Positions 46,860-57,039 of a DNA stretch of 64,000 nucleotides are shown here, piece after piece. The stretch is from Schlesneria sp. DSM 10557 (lineage in GTDB: Bacteria > Planctomycetota > Planctomycetia > Planctomycetales > Planctomycetaceae). The number at the start of each line of letters is the position of its first letter. The first letter of the stretch is position 1. Below the pieces are notes generated by a model. The model was given only the letters and a program-made list of their open reading frames with translations. It searched no databases and had not been told where the DNA came from. The stretch is from assembly GCF_041860085.1 (NCBI RefSeq), contig NZ_CP124747.1:310001-374000 (forward strand), given 5' to 3'. Both the position numbers and the translations under genes were made by a program.

Positions 46860-47621
46860 TCAGTCCTGTACGACGGCTTCTTCTTTAACAACTTTTTGAC
46901 TTGAGCGGTGACGCCACCATTCCCAGACCGGCGGAGCCACTGAGAGAAGTACGATCGCCACCATGACCAATTCAAAGTTCTTCTTGACGAAGGGAATGTT
47001 TCCGAACCAGTAACCGAGCAGCAGAAAAATCAGCACCCAGACGATACCGCCGACGACGTTGTAGATGAAAAACTGGCGGTAGTTCATCGCCCCCAGTCCC
47101 GCGACGAATGGCGCAAACGTCCGGATCAGAGGAACAAAGCGAGCGATAATGATGGTCTTGCCACCATATTTTTCGAAGTACGAGCGTGTCATCTCGAGGT
47201 GCTTCGGTTTCAAACCGGGAACGGTCCCGCTGAACGCGCGAGGACCCATCCAGTGTCCCATCCAGTAGTTCACTGTGTCACCTACGATCGCGGCAACGAT
47301 CAACAGGGGAATCAACCATTCCAGCTTCAGACTTCCCGCCGCCGCAAAGGCACCTGCTGCGAAGAGCAGCGAATCCCCCGGGAGGAAGGGGAGCACCACC
47401 AGACCGGTTTCACAGAAAATCACCGCAAATAAAATCAGGTGAGTCCAGACACCATACTCTTTGACCAGCTCCATCAGCTTGTCATCGAGGTGCAGCAGAA
47501 AATCAATCCACCACTTCAATCCCGCTGGTGCCGCATCGGCAGCCGCGAGCAATGAGGAAGGAATCGCGTCAGTCATCTCAAGCACGGGCAGCATCAGCAA
47601 TACTTCAATCCAGTTGGCCAT
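46860..47621 (-). CDS. DedA family membrane protein
   Basis: About 253 residues. After an N-terminal segment of about 45 residues come the DedA hallmarks FCETGLVVLPFLPGDSLLFAAG (shown in part: LPFLPGDSLLF), GDTVNYWMGHWMG and ARFVPLIRTFAPFVAGLGAM (F/R-x-x-P-x-x-R-T region). DedA/DUF368-type proteins flip undecaprenyl phosphate or phosphatidylethanolamine across the membrane. The ATG at 47621 is preferred over 47777, whose extra residues look non-coding. It is first in an operon with the NSS transporter. Confidence 0.9.
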   Translation of the reverse strand: MANWIEVLLMLPVLEMTDAIPSSLLAAADAAPAGLKWWIDFLLHLDDKLMELVKEYGVWTHLILFAVIFCETGLVVLPFLPGDSLLFAAGAFAAAGSLKLEWLIPLLIVAAIVGDTVNYWMGHWMGPRAFSGTVPGLKPKHLEMTRSYFEKYGGKTIIIARFVPLIRTFAPFVAGLGAMNYRQFFIYNVVGGIVWVLIFLLLGYWFGNIPFVKKNFELVMVAIVLLSVAPPVWEWWRHRSSQKVVKEEAVVQD

Positions 47622-47932
47622 CGCGTTCGCATCATCCTTAAAAAACGCGTTCTCGCTTCTTCCACAGGGTCGTACGATCGTGCGTGAACTTGCTCGCCTG
47701 AAACTTCTCCAGAGGATTCCGGGGAAATTGGATAAGTGACTTTCGTATGGTTCACCTACCGGGTGGGACCAAGGCAAGGTCGCTCAGGCTGTGATCGATC
47801 TTCCCCAAAAATACCGAATATCGTGCCTCGCAATGTTCAAGCACCGGGCCGAACCAGTCGTCCCGATCCGGTGTCATCCCTCTGCGAGTCCCGGTGACAT
47901 GGAAGATGCACGGCGCGCTCGTCTTCCGTGTC

Positions 47933-49666
47933 TCACGAATGAAACCACGTAATGTAGCCCTTATCCTGAAAAATTCCCAACATGGAAATAACGGCCATGA
48001 ACGTGAAGAACAATCCGCCAAAGGCGAGAATCGCCACGCGAGACCGAGGCGGCTGAAGTTCTCTCGGAAGAAGGGACCGGTTAATGAAAATCACGTGGAT
48101 GCAACTGAACCCCAGTGCATAGTTGTAGACGATCGTTGACCATACCGTCAGTTGTGACGGGTCCACGAACAGTAACATGGCCAGACCGACACCCACGTAG
48201 ACCAGCAGAACGCCGAAATAGACCTTGCTGATGTGCTTGGTTTCGACATTCCGAAGACTGGGCAGTCCAGTCCAGAAAACATCAATCCAGCGCCGCAAAA
48301 CACCGTCAGCCGTCGTCGCCATACTCGTCCCGAGCACCAGAACTCCACAGAACAGCGTCGTGAACCAGACAATGTAGTTGGGCCAGGGACGCTGAGAGGC
48401 TTTCACCCCCAGCAACATGTTCTTCTCGTCCTCTGTTTCAGTCTCTCCCGTGACCACACGGCCCGTCACCGTTTCGGCGACACCGTTCGCTGTCATCGCC
48501 GCAGCCAGATACTTTTCACTGTCTTTGAGCGGCTTATCCGAGGGGAGGAACTGAACGGAAAGCATGCTCGGCAGTGCCAGACCGATGAAGCAGGCGGGCA
48601 TCCAGATCCAGAACTGCTCGCGAGAAACGTGGCGAACCCACTGCTTCCAACGGGCGAGAGATTCCGTGTTGAGCGGGAAGACCATCCCCGTATGAGACAG
48701 CTCAATCGGCTGACCACCGATAATACTGGGGACTCCGCCGACGTGTTTCCCCATGCCCCAGCCCTGTTCCCGAGTGAACGTACTGATCGGGGTATTGGTC
48801 AACCCTCCGTTACCCGAGATGGCGATCATCGCTGTCAGGAAGCCGATCCAGGTCAGGTCGATCTTGGGAAGTCCACGTCCTTCTGCCAGCGACACAAACA
48901 CGTTGTCGATATTGTTCCCGCGGATCGAATCGGCAGCGTCGATCTGTCCGTCGCCGTTCAAATCCGTCAGTCCGACAACCGGGACATTTCCAACCTTGAA
49001 GAAACCGGTGAAGATTTCGTTCCAGGTATCCCAGCGTGAGTAGAACAGGGCGAGAAAGACCAGAAACGAACCGACGAAAATCAGCTTGAAAGTCATGATC
49101 CGTTTGATCGAGTCGTAAACCTTCCCGCCGCAGGTCAGCGGCAGCATCACGATCAGAAAGACGAAACAGCCCAGGAATTTCAGCAGGCCGGCGTTCGCTT
49201 TCTGGTCGGGAAGCTCACCCAACAGGATCGCCGCCAGGGGAATGGCCGTATTGGCAGCCAGGTAGGGCAGGAACGAACCGCAGTCGAGCACCAGGTAAAT
49301 CGGTAACCAGAACTTGGGACCCGGCAGCGTGCGAAACTTACCCGTAAAAATGGGTTCACCCGTGTAGAGGGTGTACCGGCTGATCTCGACGTTATAGATC
49401 ACCTGCACGAGAATACTGATCGCGGCGAGCCACAGCAGTCCCCCGCCGTAGCGAGACGTCACCACGGGACCTGTCAGCCATTCTCCTCCGCCGATGGCCG
49501 CCGATGCCATGACCAGTCCAGGGCCGAGCAACATGGGCCAATTACGCCAGGAAAACGCGGGCGCCTGGGGCAGTTCTCCTCCGTCCCAGCGTGGCATCTG
49601 CTTAGAACCGGGGTAAGGAGGAAAGCTTTTCGAGGTGGTGCTGGATTCTTCTAAAGGTGCTTGCAT
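47933..49666 (-). CDS. Nramp-like metal/solute transporter with EF-hand-like loop
   Basis: 577 residues and about 12 helices. Nramp-related landmarks are LLGPGLVMASAAIGGGEW (helix 1 region), IYNVEISRYTLYTGE and TMKKLI-like loops. A long insert is present between helices 6 and 7. A calcium-binding EF-hand/dockerin-type loop, DLNGDGQIDAAD (about 232-244; genomic about 48935-48975), lies in an extramembrane loop, where ordinary Nramp proteins have none. The substrate is uncertain, because this diverged subgroup lacks a clear DPGN motif at helix 1. The start at 49666 has no strong ribosome binding site. Confidence 0.72.
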   Translation of the reverse strand: MQAPLEESSTTSKSFPPYPGSKQMPRWDGGELPQAPAFSWRNWPMLLGPGLVMASAAIGGGEWLTGPVVTSRYGGGLLWLAAISILVQVIYNVEISRYTLYTGEPIFTGKFRTLPGPKFWLPIYLVLDCGSFLPYLAANTAIPLAAILLGELPDQKANAGLLKFLGCFVFLIVMLPLTCGGKVYDSIKRIMTFKLIFVGSFLVFLALFYSRWDTWNEIFTGFFKVGNVPVVGLTDLNGDGQIDAADSIRGNNIDNVFVSLAEGRGLPKIDLTWIGFLTAMIAISGNGGLTNTPISTFTREQGWGMGKHVGGVPSIIGGQPIELSHTGMVFPLNTESLARWKQWVRHVSREQFWIWMPACFIGLALPSMLSVQFLPSDKPLKDSEKYLAAAMTANGVAETVTGRVVTGETETEDEKNMLLGVKASQRPWPNYIVWFTTLFCGVLVLGTSMATTADGVLRRWIDVFWTGLPSLRNVETKHISKVYFGVLLVYVGVGLAMLLFVDPSQLTVWSTIVYNYALGFSCIHVIFINRSLLPRELQPPRSRVAILAFGGLFFTFMAVISMLGIFQDKGYITWFHS

Positions 49667-49847
49667 GAACGCTTTCAACCATCCGAGGGGCGCTAGGGTG
49701 GCAACGCGGAGAATCCGCACGAACTCAAAATGGTAATCGCTGTTGTGTTCAGATGCGAGCAAGCTGCCGCTGAACAGAAATCTTTTCGGCCATTCCGTTT
49801 ACTAATTTTTCGGGGTGTGTCGATTTTCGGCCCCGGACAAGCCCAAT

Positions 49848-50303
49848 CTACTTCCGCGTCGGCGAATCGGGCTGATTTACCTTGACGGAGGTGTCGGCCA
49901 CCACTTTTGCGACGGCCGATTCAATCAATTCGCGGAGCACACCCAAGTCAATGTCGGCCAGTCGTTTGACGTAAAGACAGCCCTTTCCCTGCTTGAACTT
50001 GCCGAGCGACTGCAGGAGAGGGCCGAATTCCGTTTCGAGATCGCAAGAGAGATACAGGCTGAACGCAGTCTTTCGCGGCGAAAATCCAACGACGAATGTG
50101 TCTCCTTCATGACCCGTGGGATAACGGTAGTGATACTCCCCGAATCCGATCATGCTGGGCCCCCACATCCGGGGAGACTCACCCGTGATCTGCTGCATCA
50201 ACTCCAGCAGACGATAAGAGTCTTCACGTTTCTGAGCCTCGGGAACGGCCGCAATGAATGCCGTGACGTCCTCTTCTGTCGGTCTCGTTTTCTGTTCCGA
50301 CAT
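49848..50303 (-). CDS. DUF1801 domain protein
   Basis: 151 residues, a DUF1801 (YdhG-type) protein. DVTAFIAAVPEAQKREDSYRLLELMQQITGE and MWGPSMIGFGEYHYRYPTGHEGD are the family hallmarks (shown here as IAAVPEAQKREDSY and MIGFGEYHYRYPTGHEGD). The fold is related to frataxin/YjbR-like proteins; the biochemical role is unknown. Start ATG 50303 follows AAGGAAAG by about 8 nt; a GTG lies one codon upstream. Cytoplasmic, probably monocistronic. Confidence 0.85.
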   Translation of the reverse strand: MSEQKTRPTEEDVTAFIAAVPEAQKREDSYRLLELMQQITGESPRMWGPSMIGFGEYHYRYPTGHEGDTFVVGFSPRKTAFSLYLSCDLETEFGPLLQSLGKFKQGKGCLYVKRLADIDLGVLRELIESAVAKVVADTSVKVNQPDSPTRK

Positions 50304-50527
50304 CACTCTTTCCTTGACAGAAAAAATTCACCGGGGCGATCCAAGTCCAGCCCGGGCATTCATACCGCTCTCACTGCTCGCAACTTGAAAGAGTTTATTC
50401 TCGTCAGTGGACTGCGGGGGCGACCGAAGGCTGCCCGGCAGTTCGGGCGTCGCCTCGTCCGCCACCGCTGCGAGCTTCTGCCCATCTTACGTCCCCGATC
50501 GTGCAAGCCGTTACGTGTGAACCAGGT

Positions 50528-51832
50528 CTACTCCACAAGGTGGATCGTGACGTTCTTTCGCTGACCATTGCGCAGCACCGTCAGCGAAAGATCATCCCCG
50601 ACGCGGTAATTCAGTTTGACGTGCATATTGAACTGACGAGTGTCCCCGTGAAACGGCTTTCCGTCCAATGCGATAATGACATCCTTCTCACGCAGACCGT
50701 CATCAAGTGCCCGCTTTCCTCCCAGGCTGTCGAGATTGATCCAGCGCACCTCCAGCGCGGTCTCGTCCTCCGGCAGGCCCAGTTTCCGTTTGGCATCCGC
50801 ACCGAGAATCGGCACCCATGCCTGGAAGCGGGGTGGCGCATTCCACATCGAACCGCGCCAGGAAAAATCGTACTTCTTCCAGCCGTCTTTTAGTTTCACG
50901 TCGTGCATCCCGGTCTGGCTCGTTTCGATCCTCACCGTCGCGTCACCCAGAGGGAGATGATGCAGGACCCACTGCATGTCCGCGATGGAGGTGATCGGCT
51001 GACCCTCCATTCGGACAATTTCTTCTCCGGCCTCTAGGCCCGCGGCCGCGGCAGCAGAGTTCTCGATGACTTCTGAAATCCGGATGCCACTCTTACGGTC
51101 GATCTTCAGGCCAATGTTGTCCGGAAGAGGATATTTCAATAACAGGTCCGGGCTGTACGTCCCGGAATCTAGGGCATGCTGGTGCTCGGCATCGTGAATG
51201 TTGTGACAGTGAATGCAGTTCTGTCTGGTTGTTTCTTGAGCGTACTTGGCAGGATTTCGCAGGCCCGGTAGCTCCAGAGCACTCTTCACCTTCCTCGCTG
51301 GACCGCGCTTCCCTTTGAGCTCTTCCTGATTGTGGGGGTACTCCGCATGCAGCTCCAGCACCCGCTGCATCGTGTTCGTCAGTCCTTCGATGGAGTTGTA
51401 CGCGTCTGATCCTTCGCTGCTTTGCGTGCCGTAGCGTGCATAGATGACGCCGTCTGCGTTGAGGAACATTCCGGCCCAGTTCAAATCGTGGTCAAACTGG
51501 AAGAGTGAGAGGTCCACTCCTTTCATCTCGACCTGACGGACAGAAACAAATTTTTCTTTGGCCAGTTCGCGCACCCCCGCGTTACCACTCGCAACGTCTG
51601 CATCGAAGGCCGCGCAGTCCTTGCAGGGGACGCACCGGAAGGTGACGAACAACGGCTTGTTCAGACGGCGGGCTTCGTCCATCCCTTGCTGGATGTCGTT
51701 GTAGACCCAGATATCCGTCAACGAGGCATTGGTATCCTTGAGACGAGTCTTCAATCCGTCGTCTGCGTCGCCAGTGGCGATCATCGAGCCGACCACCGCT
51801 GTCGCAATCAGGCCCTGCCATAATGTTCTCAT
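50528..51832 (-). CDS. Secreted thioredoxin-like / c-haem / double-PDZ protein
   Basis: About 434 residues with a signal peptide (about 1-23). A thioredoxin-like domain (about 32-140) carries FRCVPCKDCAAFDAD near residue 65. A cytochrome-c-type haem motif CIHCH lies at about 205, within a NIHDAEHQH His-rich stretch. Two PDZ domains follow (about 245-310, SGIRISEVIENSAAAAAGLEAGEEI; and 350-430, a LREKDVIIALDGKPFHG segment). This fusion suggests a periplasmic redox protein bound to a protease-like scaffold. GAGG lies about 10 nt before the ATG at 51832. Confidence 0.75.
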   Translation of the reverse strand: MRTLWQGLIATAVVGSMIATGDADDGLKTRLKDTNASLTDIWVYNDIQQGMDEARRLNKPLFVTFRCVPCKDCAAFDADVASGNAGVRELAKEKFVSVRQVEMKGVDLSLFQFDHDLNWAGMFLNADGVIYARYGTQSSEGSDAYNSIEGLTNTMQRVLELHAEYPHNQEELKGKRGPARKVKSALELPGLRNPAKYAQETTRQNCIHCHNIHDAEHQHALDSGTYSPDLLLKYPLPDNIGLKIDRKSGIRISEVIENSAAAAAGLEAGEEIVRMEGQPITSIADMQWVLHHLPLGDATVRIETSQTGMHDVKLKDGWKKYDFSWRGSMWNAPPRFQAWVPILGADAKRKLGLPEDETALEVRWINLDSLGGKRALDDGLREKDVIIALDGKPFHGDTRQFNMHVKLNYRVGDDLSLTVLRNGQRKNVTIHLVE

Positions 51833-51987
51833 TTGTCCATCCTCATCGTTTCCGGGCAACCGGATGACATTCTACATAGAAAAAACGAGTCACCCGTCTC
51901 TGACGTACTGGTGCCGTTAGGGTTCTGCCAGGGATTGGTCAAGTCCGCCTTCACTTCCGTTAGTTCGATTGCATATGGGATACATCT

Positions 51988-54315
51988 CTACGGGGTCGAC
52001 CTGCGGAACTGCAAGGTCCCGCCACGTTCGATCTCATTGTGCCGAATCCAGTGACGGTCCAGTGGTTGGTCGTTGATCCTGACTGTCTGTACGGAGAGAC
52101 TCTCGGCCTCTTCATTTTTCCCTTGTAATGCAAGCCGATGGGGGCCGACTTTGAGTTCCGCCTGATTCCACAGCAGGGTTCCAAGTTCATACCGATCGGT
52201 CCCCGCCACCGGAAACAGTCCGAGCGAACTCAAGACGTACCAGGCTGAGAGCGTACCCCCGTCGTCGTTCCCATCGAGTCCATTTGCCCCCGTCCCGTAC
52301 TTGTTCGCCAGGATCCACCGGACCCATTTCTGAGTGAGATCCGGTCTTCCTGCGGAATTGAAGAGGTACGGCGCGAACAGATCGGGCTGATTCCCATGCC
52401 AGTAATAGGCGTTCGGTGTGATTCCGACCCCGGACGGCGAACGAGAAAAGAACTGGTCGAGTTGTTCCACGAACGCTTCTGGATCGGGGAAGAGCCCCAC
52501 CAGTTCGGTCGCCTGAGGAGGGATTCCCCAGCGCCACTGCCACGCACTCCCTTCCACATAGGCATGTGTCATCGTTCCTGAGAAATCAACATAAGTCAGC
52601 ATCTCGGGATCAAATGTCTGAAAGCCGCCATGGGAATCTCTCGGCTGGAAGAAACGGGTCTCCGGATTCCAGAGCTTCAGGTAATTGTGAGAGCGTTCCC
52701 GAAACGTCCGGGAGTCATCAGCCTTTCCCAAGGCTTCAGCCAGTCGCGCGATCGCGTCATCCGCATAGCTGAACTCAATCGTGCTCGCGACCGACTTCTT
52801 CATGAGATCGCCCGGACAGTACCCGTATTTCAAGTAGTGTTCGATCCCGACACGTCCCGAAAACCGCGATCCGGGGGGCACGGGCGCGTGCGCGGTTTTC
52901 ACCATCGCGGCATAAGCCTGCTGGATATCGAAGTCCCTGATTCCTTTCAGATACGCTTCGGTAATCATGATGTCTGCCGGTGTCCCCAGCATGGAGTTCG
53001 TGTATCCACTGCCAGACGGCCAGCGGGGCAGCCACCCCCCTTGTTCCGCCATTTTCAGCAGCGACTTGATCATGTCGGCTTGCTCATCTCGGGCAATCAG
53101 GTTGTAAAGGGGGTGAACAGTTCGAAACGTGTCCCACAGCGACAGGTCCGTGTAGTAAACGAATCCGTCTGCCTGATGGACCTGCCCATCGAATCCGCGA
53201 TAACGTCCATTCACGTCACTGAACGTGGTCGGCATCTGGAACGCCCGGTAGAGTGCTGTCGTGAAAATCGTACGTTCGGACTTTGAACCACCCGAGACTT
53301 CGATTCGCCCCAGTTTCTCTTCCCATTCGGTAACGGCCCGTTGCAGAGCCTCGTCGAAGTTGACGTTACCCGCTTCCTGTTCCAGGTTCTGACGAGCCCC
53401 CTCCAGGCTGACGTACGAAAATCCGACTTTCAGTTCGACTTGTCGACTGGTCGGATCGACGTCGATCTCCAGATCAACTCCAATGTCATCCCCTTCGATC
53501 TCTGTGCTGACGGTCTGGTTCTCGGCGTCACCGGACCAGGTCGCAAAAGTGCGAATGGGCCGATTCACGCGAGCAACGAAATAGACTCTGAGTCCTCCAT
53601 ACCGTTTCGAGAAGGTTCCATGCGCTTCTGCGGAACCTTCAATTTCCCCCGTCTCGGGCAGAATGCGAACCGACCCCGCTCGACAGGCTCCTTTCCCGAG
53701 AGCACTCGTGACGTGCATCAGCAGGTGAGGGGACTGAGCCCGAGCGAACGTGTACCTGTGAATTCCGACCCGGCAAGTCGATGTCAGTTCGGCCAGGATT
53801 CCCAACCGGTGCAAACTGACGCCGTAGTAACCGGGAAAGGCGACTTCGTTCTCGTGCAGAAAGGGAGTATTCAGGCCCCGTCTAATCCCTTTCGTCTGCT
53901 GCGAATCGTACGGGAGAACAAGAAAATTTCCGCCGTCGGTCGCCCCCGTTCCGGCCAGCCGAGTATGGCTGAATCCCAGTATTCGCGGATCCGAGTAAAA
54001 GTACCCGGAGGTATTCGTCCCACGGGCACCGAATGGAGAGACCGTGTCTGGGCTGAGCCGCACCATCCCGAACGGGAGGGTTGCCCCAGGAAAATTGTTC
54101 CCGCACAGGCAGAACAGGCCTCCTGTCCCAATGAAGGGATCCACGGATCGCCCCAACCGTCCCGCCTCAATCGCCGGTGCCGGTTTCAACAAGGGTGCAG
54201 GTGCAGCCTCATCCCCGGCCCCAGCTACGACGCGGGAGATTTCCAGAATACAGGCCATGACCGCAACGCAAGTGATCACCGAGTCGTGCTGGCAAGAATC
54301 ACAAGATCGATTCAT
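51988..54315 (-). CDS. GH92 family glycosidase (alpha-mannosidase)
   Basis: 775 residues with a hydrophobic N-terminal leader (ITCVAVMACILE), probably a signal peptide. GH92 features are VDPFIGTGG, FPGATLPFGMVRLSPDT, GFSHTRLAGTGATDGG, the DLSLWDTFRTVHPL region and HGNQPDLFAPYLF. It includes LDGNDDGGTLSAWYVLSSLG, the catalytic calcium and acid/base segment (shown in part: LDGNDDGGTLSAW). GH92 enzymes are Ca-dependent exo-mannosidases on glycans such as N-glycans. It is probably exported and acts on host or algal polysaccharide. Apparently monocistronic. Confidence 0.9.
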   Translation of the reverse strand: MNRSCDSCQHDSVITCVAVMACILEISRVVAGAGDEAAPAPLLKPAPAIEAGRLGRSVDPFIGTGGLFCLCGNNFPGATLPFGMVRLSPDTVSPFGARGTNTSGYFYSDPRILGFSHTRLAGTGATDGGNFLVLPYDSQQTKGIRRGLNTPFLHENEVAFPGYYGVSLHRLGILAELTSTCRVGIHRYTFARAQSPHLLMHVTSALGKGACRAGSVRILPETGEIEGSAEAHGTFSKRYGGLRVYFVARVNRPIRTFATWSGDAENQTVSTEIEGDDIGVDLEIDVDPTSRQVELKVGFSYVSLEGARQNLEQEAGNVNFDEALQRAVTEWEEKLGRIEVSGGSKSERTIFTTALYRAFQMPTTFSDVNGRYRGFDGQVHQADGFVYYTDLSLWDTFRTVHPLYNLIARDEQADMIKSLLKMAEQGGWLPRWPSGSGYTNSMLGTPADIMITEAYLKGIRDFDIQQAYAAMVKTAHAPVPPGSRFSGRVGIEHYLKYGYCPGDLMKKSVASTIEFSYADDAIARLAEALGKADDSRTFRERSHNYLKLWNPETRFFQPRDSHGGFQTFDPEMLTYVDFSGTMTHAYVEGSAWQWRWGIPPQATELVGLFPDPEAFVEQLDQFFSRSPSGVGITPNAYYWHGNQPDLFAPYLFNSAGRPDLTQKWVRWILANKYGTGANGLDGNDDGGTLSAWYVLSSLGLFPVAGTDRYELGTLLWNQAELKVGPHRLALQGKNEEAESLSVQTVRINDQPLDRHWIRHNEIERGGTLQFRRSTP

Positions 54316-54705
54316 GGTAAGTCAAACCCCGAAAGCCGGAACGAAATGCTCACTGCAGCGGAACGCTCACCACCCCGGAAAGCTCCGTCAACACACACAC
54401 GTCCACAAAAAACAGGCGCTGCAATAGAGCAGTTCTTCCCCAAAGTAGACCTGTCGCTCTGCGACAGGAGACCCGAACCAGAATCCCGCCACGATTCCAC
54501 CCAGTCCAGCCAATTGCCCATAACCCACCAAAAACCAGCCGAAATTCCCGGTCCAGATGTTTCACCGTCTTGACGGAAACTCCCCGCCGGATAGGATTTG
54601 GCAGTCCATCATCCATTGGCTGATAGTGTGAGACGACGTCAGGTTGTTTGAACTCCAAGTTCAGGACTTGTTCAATCGCACAAATCTGGCCAAAGGAGGA
54701 CCTCG

Positions 54706-55052
<347 letters not shown>

Positions 55053-55060
55053 CTGCCGCA

Positions 55061-55095
55061 GGGGACGTCTCATTGAAAAGTGAGGCGTCCCCCTT
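55061..55095 (+). terminator. Terminator of ssrA
   Basis: A 12-bp stem, GGGGACGTCTCA (55061-55072) with TGAGGCGTCCCC (55081-55092) containing one G-U, and an 8-nt loop, just after the tmRNA. Confidence 0.8.
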
Positions 55096-56035
55096 GCATT
55101 TCCCGCTGGCCAGCCGGGCCAGCCAGCCAGAAATGCATAACTATCAGTCACTTAAGCACATGGGACTGGCCACGGCTTGGCCAAATCTTGGCCAGCTGGC
55201 CAGCCCGTGAGCTTCTCGCCGCTTCCAGTTCATCAATACTCGTCAGATATTCGGCATTGTGGAAGCCTCGTGGCAGCGGCCTGCTGCCGCTGTAGCTTAT
55301 CCGTACAACATTCATCGCAGCAATCCCCTGATCCCTCGGTGACTCCGAACCCAGGCGACTGACCCCTCCGCTCTCTCAACCTCACTCATGTAACGCGAGT
55401 CACCGCCGCAGCGACATCTCCCTTAAGCCGGTGATATTTCGATACCGAAAGAGCCCGTCAAATCATACTGTCATCCGCACGCAATCCATTCTCCCCTGCA
55501 AGCAGAACATTCGACGAAGCTCAAGTCCGCCAATGCTCAATCCCGTCAAAGTCGCCAGCAAACAAAACCAACTCCCCCCTGCACCATATGCGCGTGGACA
55601 CGAGCCGCTCTGTGAAAAGCTCCGCTTGAACGTCCGTCACCGATTCCGAAGGCTGAGATCTGAAACGACTCGCTCCAGAAGCCTCGCTCGCCCGCGAAAA
55701 ATTTCCAGCAGGGATAGTGTCATCCGCGAAGACCCGCGCTGCGAGTTCAAACATCCAAACCCTTGGAACCTCCCGGTCTAGTAATTGGGCCCACGCGACT
55801 TTTACTTCTGCGGAAGATCCAGATGGGATATTCCCATTCATGGATGACAGCATATGAGGGTTAAGGAATGAAAGCGAAAATCACAAGTATCTCAGCAAGG
55901 ACGGGCATTTCAGAGAGAACATCGCGAACGCCGACATCAACGCATCCGACAGAGGAATCTCGACGAGTCCCGGTCGTGGACCCTTCACGCAAGAGAATCT
56001 CTCTTGAACCACACTGATAGATGTACCTGTGGCTG
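55096..56035. other. Accessory island, start; TGGCCA-rich stretch
   Basis: About 940 bp without a clear gene. At 55107-55210 the sequence is rich in TGGCCAG/CTGGCC repeats, partly palindromic. A 110-codon minus frame (55521-55853) has no domain or good start. The region looks like decayed accessory DNA. Confidence 0.5.
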
Positions 56036-56093
56036 CTTCCCCCTCATGGCAAAAATGCAGTATCCCCGCGCCCCCATTGCTTTCGAAACAGCA

Positions 56094-56675
56094 TCAACTT
56101 TCGACTAAACTCCATTCCGTACCGAACCACCTCAGTTTCTTGGCACCCACAGTCTCGCCTCGCTGCACAGTTGGAACCAACCACCGCTCCAAAGCGTCAT
56201 CGAAATTGCAGGCGACCGGCTCTAGTTCTATCCAACCAGGGCAGTCACGCGAAGACCTTACCAGACGCCATACATAAATTACACCATTCTCAGCAGCAAA
56301 TATCTCTCTCGTGTCATCCAACGTCCCGATCGAATACAGCCCGTGCGGATAGAGTGCAGTTGTAAACTGAGTATGACTGTCGTCAGGGTCTTCTGGATAT
56401 GGCATCCCAACCACAACCGTCACATCTGCCTCATGAAAGAACGTGCCATTGCTAATTTCCAATTCCCCAAACTCAGCAAATATAGATCGCGCAACGCTGT
56501 GCACCGCCTCGACATTGCATTCTGGCAAAAGGAGTTGCCGCCCTGGAAACCACGATGACTTCCGTAATGACACGTACGCTGCGATGCTAAATCGAGACTG
56601 TTGACGGGCCTCCTGTCGATACTTCACCCGCGGAAACAGCACCGCACACAATCTTTGCAATAGCACCAACGACAT
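56094..56675 (-). CDS. SUKH-like protein, copy 1 (candidate immunity protein)
   Basis: 193 residues, no signal peptide. The C-terminal half reads like the SUKH (SMI1/KNR4) fold: VARSIFAEFGELEISNG, LYPHGLYSIGTLDDTREIFAAENGVIYVWR and CNFDDALERWLVPTV; the order 'EFG, pIG, G-VY, A-eRWL' fits the SUKH-3 type. SUKH proteins are commonly immunity proteins against polymorphic toxins. It sits 25 nt after a small Cys gene in the same direction and is nearly identical to the copy at 59568-60149 (about 6 changed residues). The family assignment is by motif only. Confidence 0.55.
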   Translation of the reverse strand: MSLVLLQRLCAVLFPRVKYRQEARQQSRFSIAAYVSLRKSSWFPGRQLLLPECNVEAVHSVARSIFAEFGELEISNGTFFHEADVTVVVGMPYPEDPDDSHTQFTTALYPHGLYSIGTLDDTREIFAAENGVIYVWRLVRSSRDCPGWIELEPVACNFDDALERWLVPTVQRGETVGAKKLRWFGTEWSLVES

Positions 56676-56699
56676 AGTTCGACTCATTTTTTCTGGTAC

Positions 56700-56945
56700 T
56701 CAGGGTGAGATCAAATCACTACACAGCTCGGCTGCCTGAAAGATCATTTGTGGCGAAGTTGGGCCAAAGTAAGTGGCGCCGAGCGCGTCGACAAGCGCGT
56801 CGAGCTGAGGTTTGCATTTGGGGCAAGGGGCTTTGTATCGTCCGTTCCATTCCCCGCCGTACAAGACGGTCACAAAAGTTCCGCAGGGTGGCCCGATCGC
56901 CTGTTCAGGGCGGTTGGGTCGCGGAGCGACATGCTGTGATACCAT
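56700..56945 (-). CDS. Small CPKC-containing protein, copy 1 (possible toxin fragment)
   Basis: 81 residues. The ATG at 56945 has GGGAG 6 nt upstream. The middle has GPPCGTFVTVLYGG and the end of the domain APCPKCKPQLDALVDALG, an arrangement resembling the C-terminal Cys motif of YwqJ-type deaminase toxins, though the HxE half is absent. It precedes the SUKH-like gene as toxin fragment and immunity gene would. Copy 2 at 60174 has lost the second Cys (CPKF). Function inferred, weak. Confidence 0.4.
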   Translation of the reverse strand: MVSQHVAPRPNRPEQAIGPPCGTFVTVLYGGEWNGRYKAPCPKCKPQLDALVDALGATYFGPTSPQMIFQAAELCSDLISP

Positions 56946-57039
56946 GAGTGCTCCCTTTTTTGGATCACGGCACGCTGTTTTCCTCTGTCCACCCTGGTTG
57001 AAAGACGCGTTTACGACACTGGAAAGTAGATCCACTTCG

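Larger units (their letters stand above)
56036..57039. repeat. Duplicated ~1-kb module, copy 1
   Basis: Direct repeat of 59510-60501, about 1.0 kb. It shares near-identical sequence from CTTCCCCCTCATGG to GATCCACTTCG, with scattered substitutions. Copy 1 has a 12-bp unit (GCGCGTCGACAA) that copy 2 lacks. It carries two minus-strand genes. Confidence 0.9.

Noticed and set aside
55521-55853. 110-codon minus-strand frame in the island
   Set aside because: Start region lacks a clear ribosome binding site and the sequence shows no family features; left as unassigned decayed DNA.
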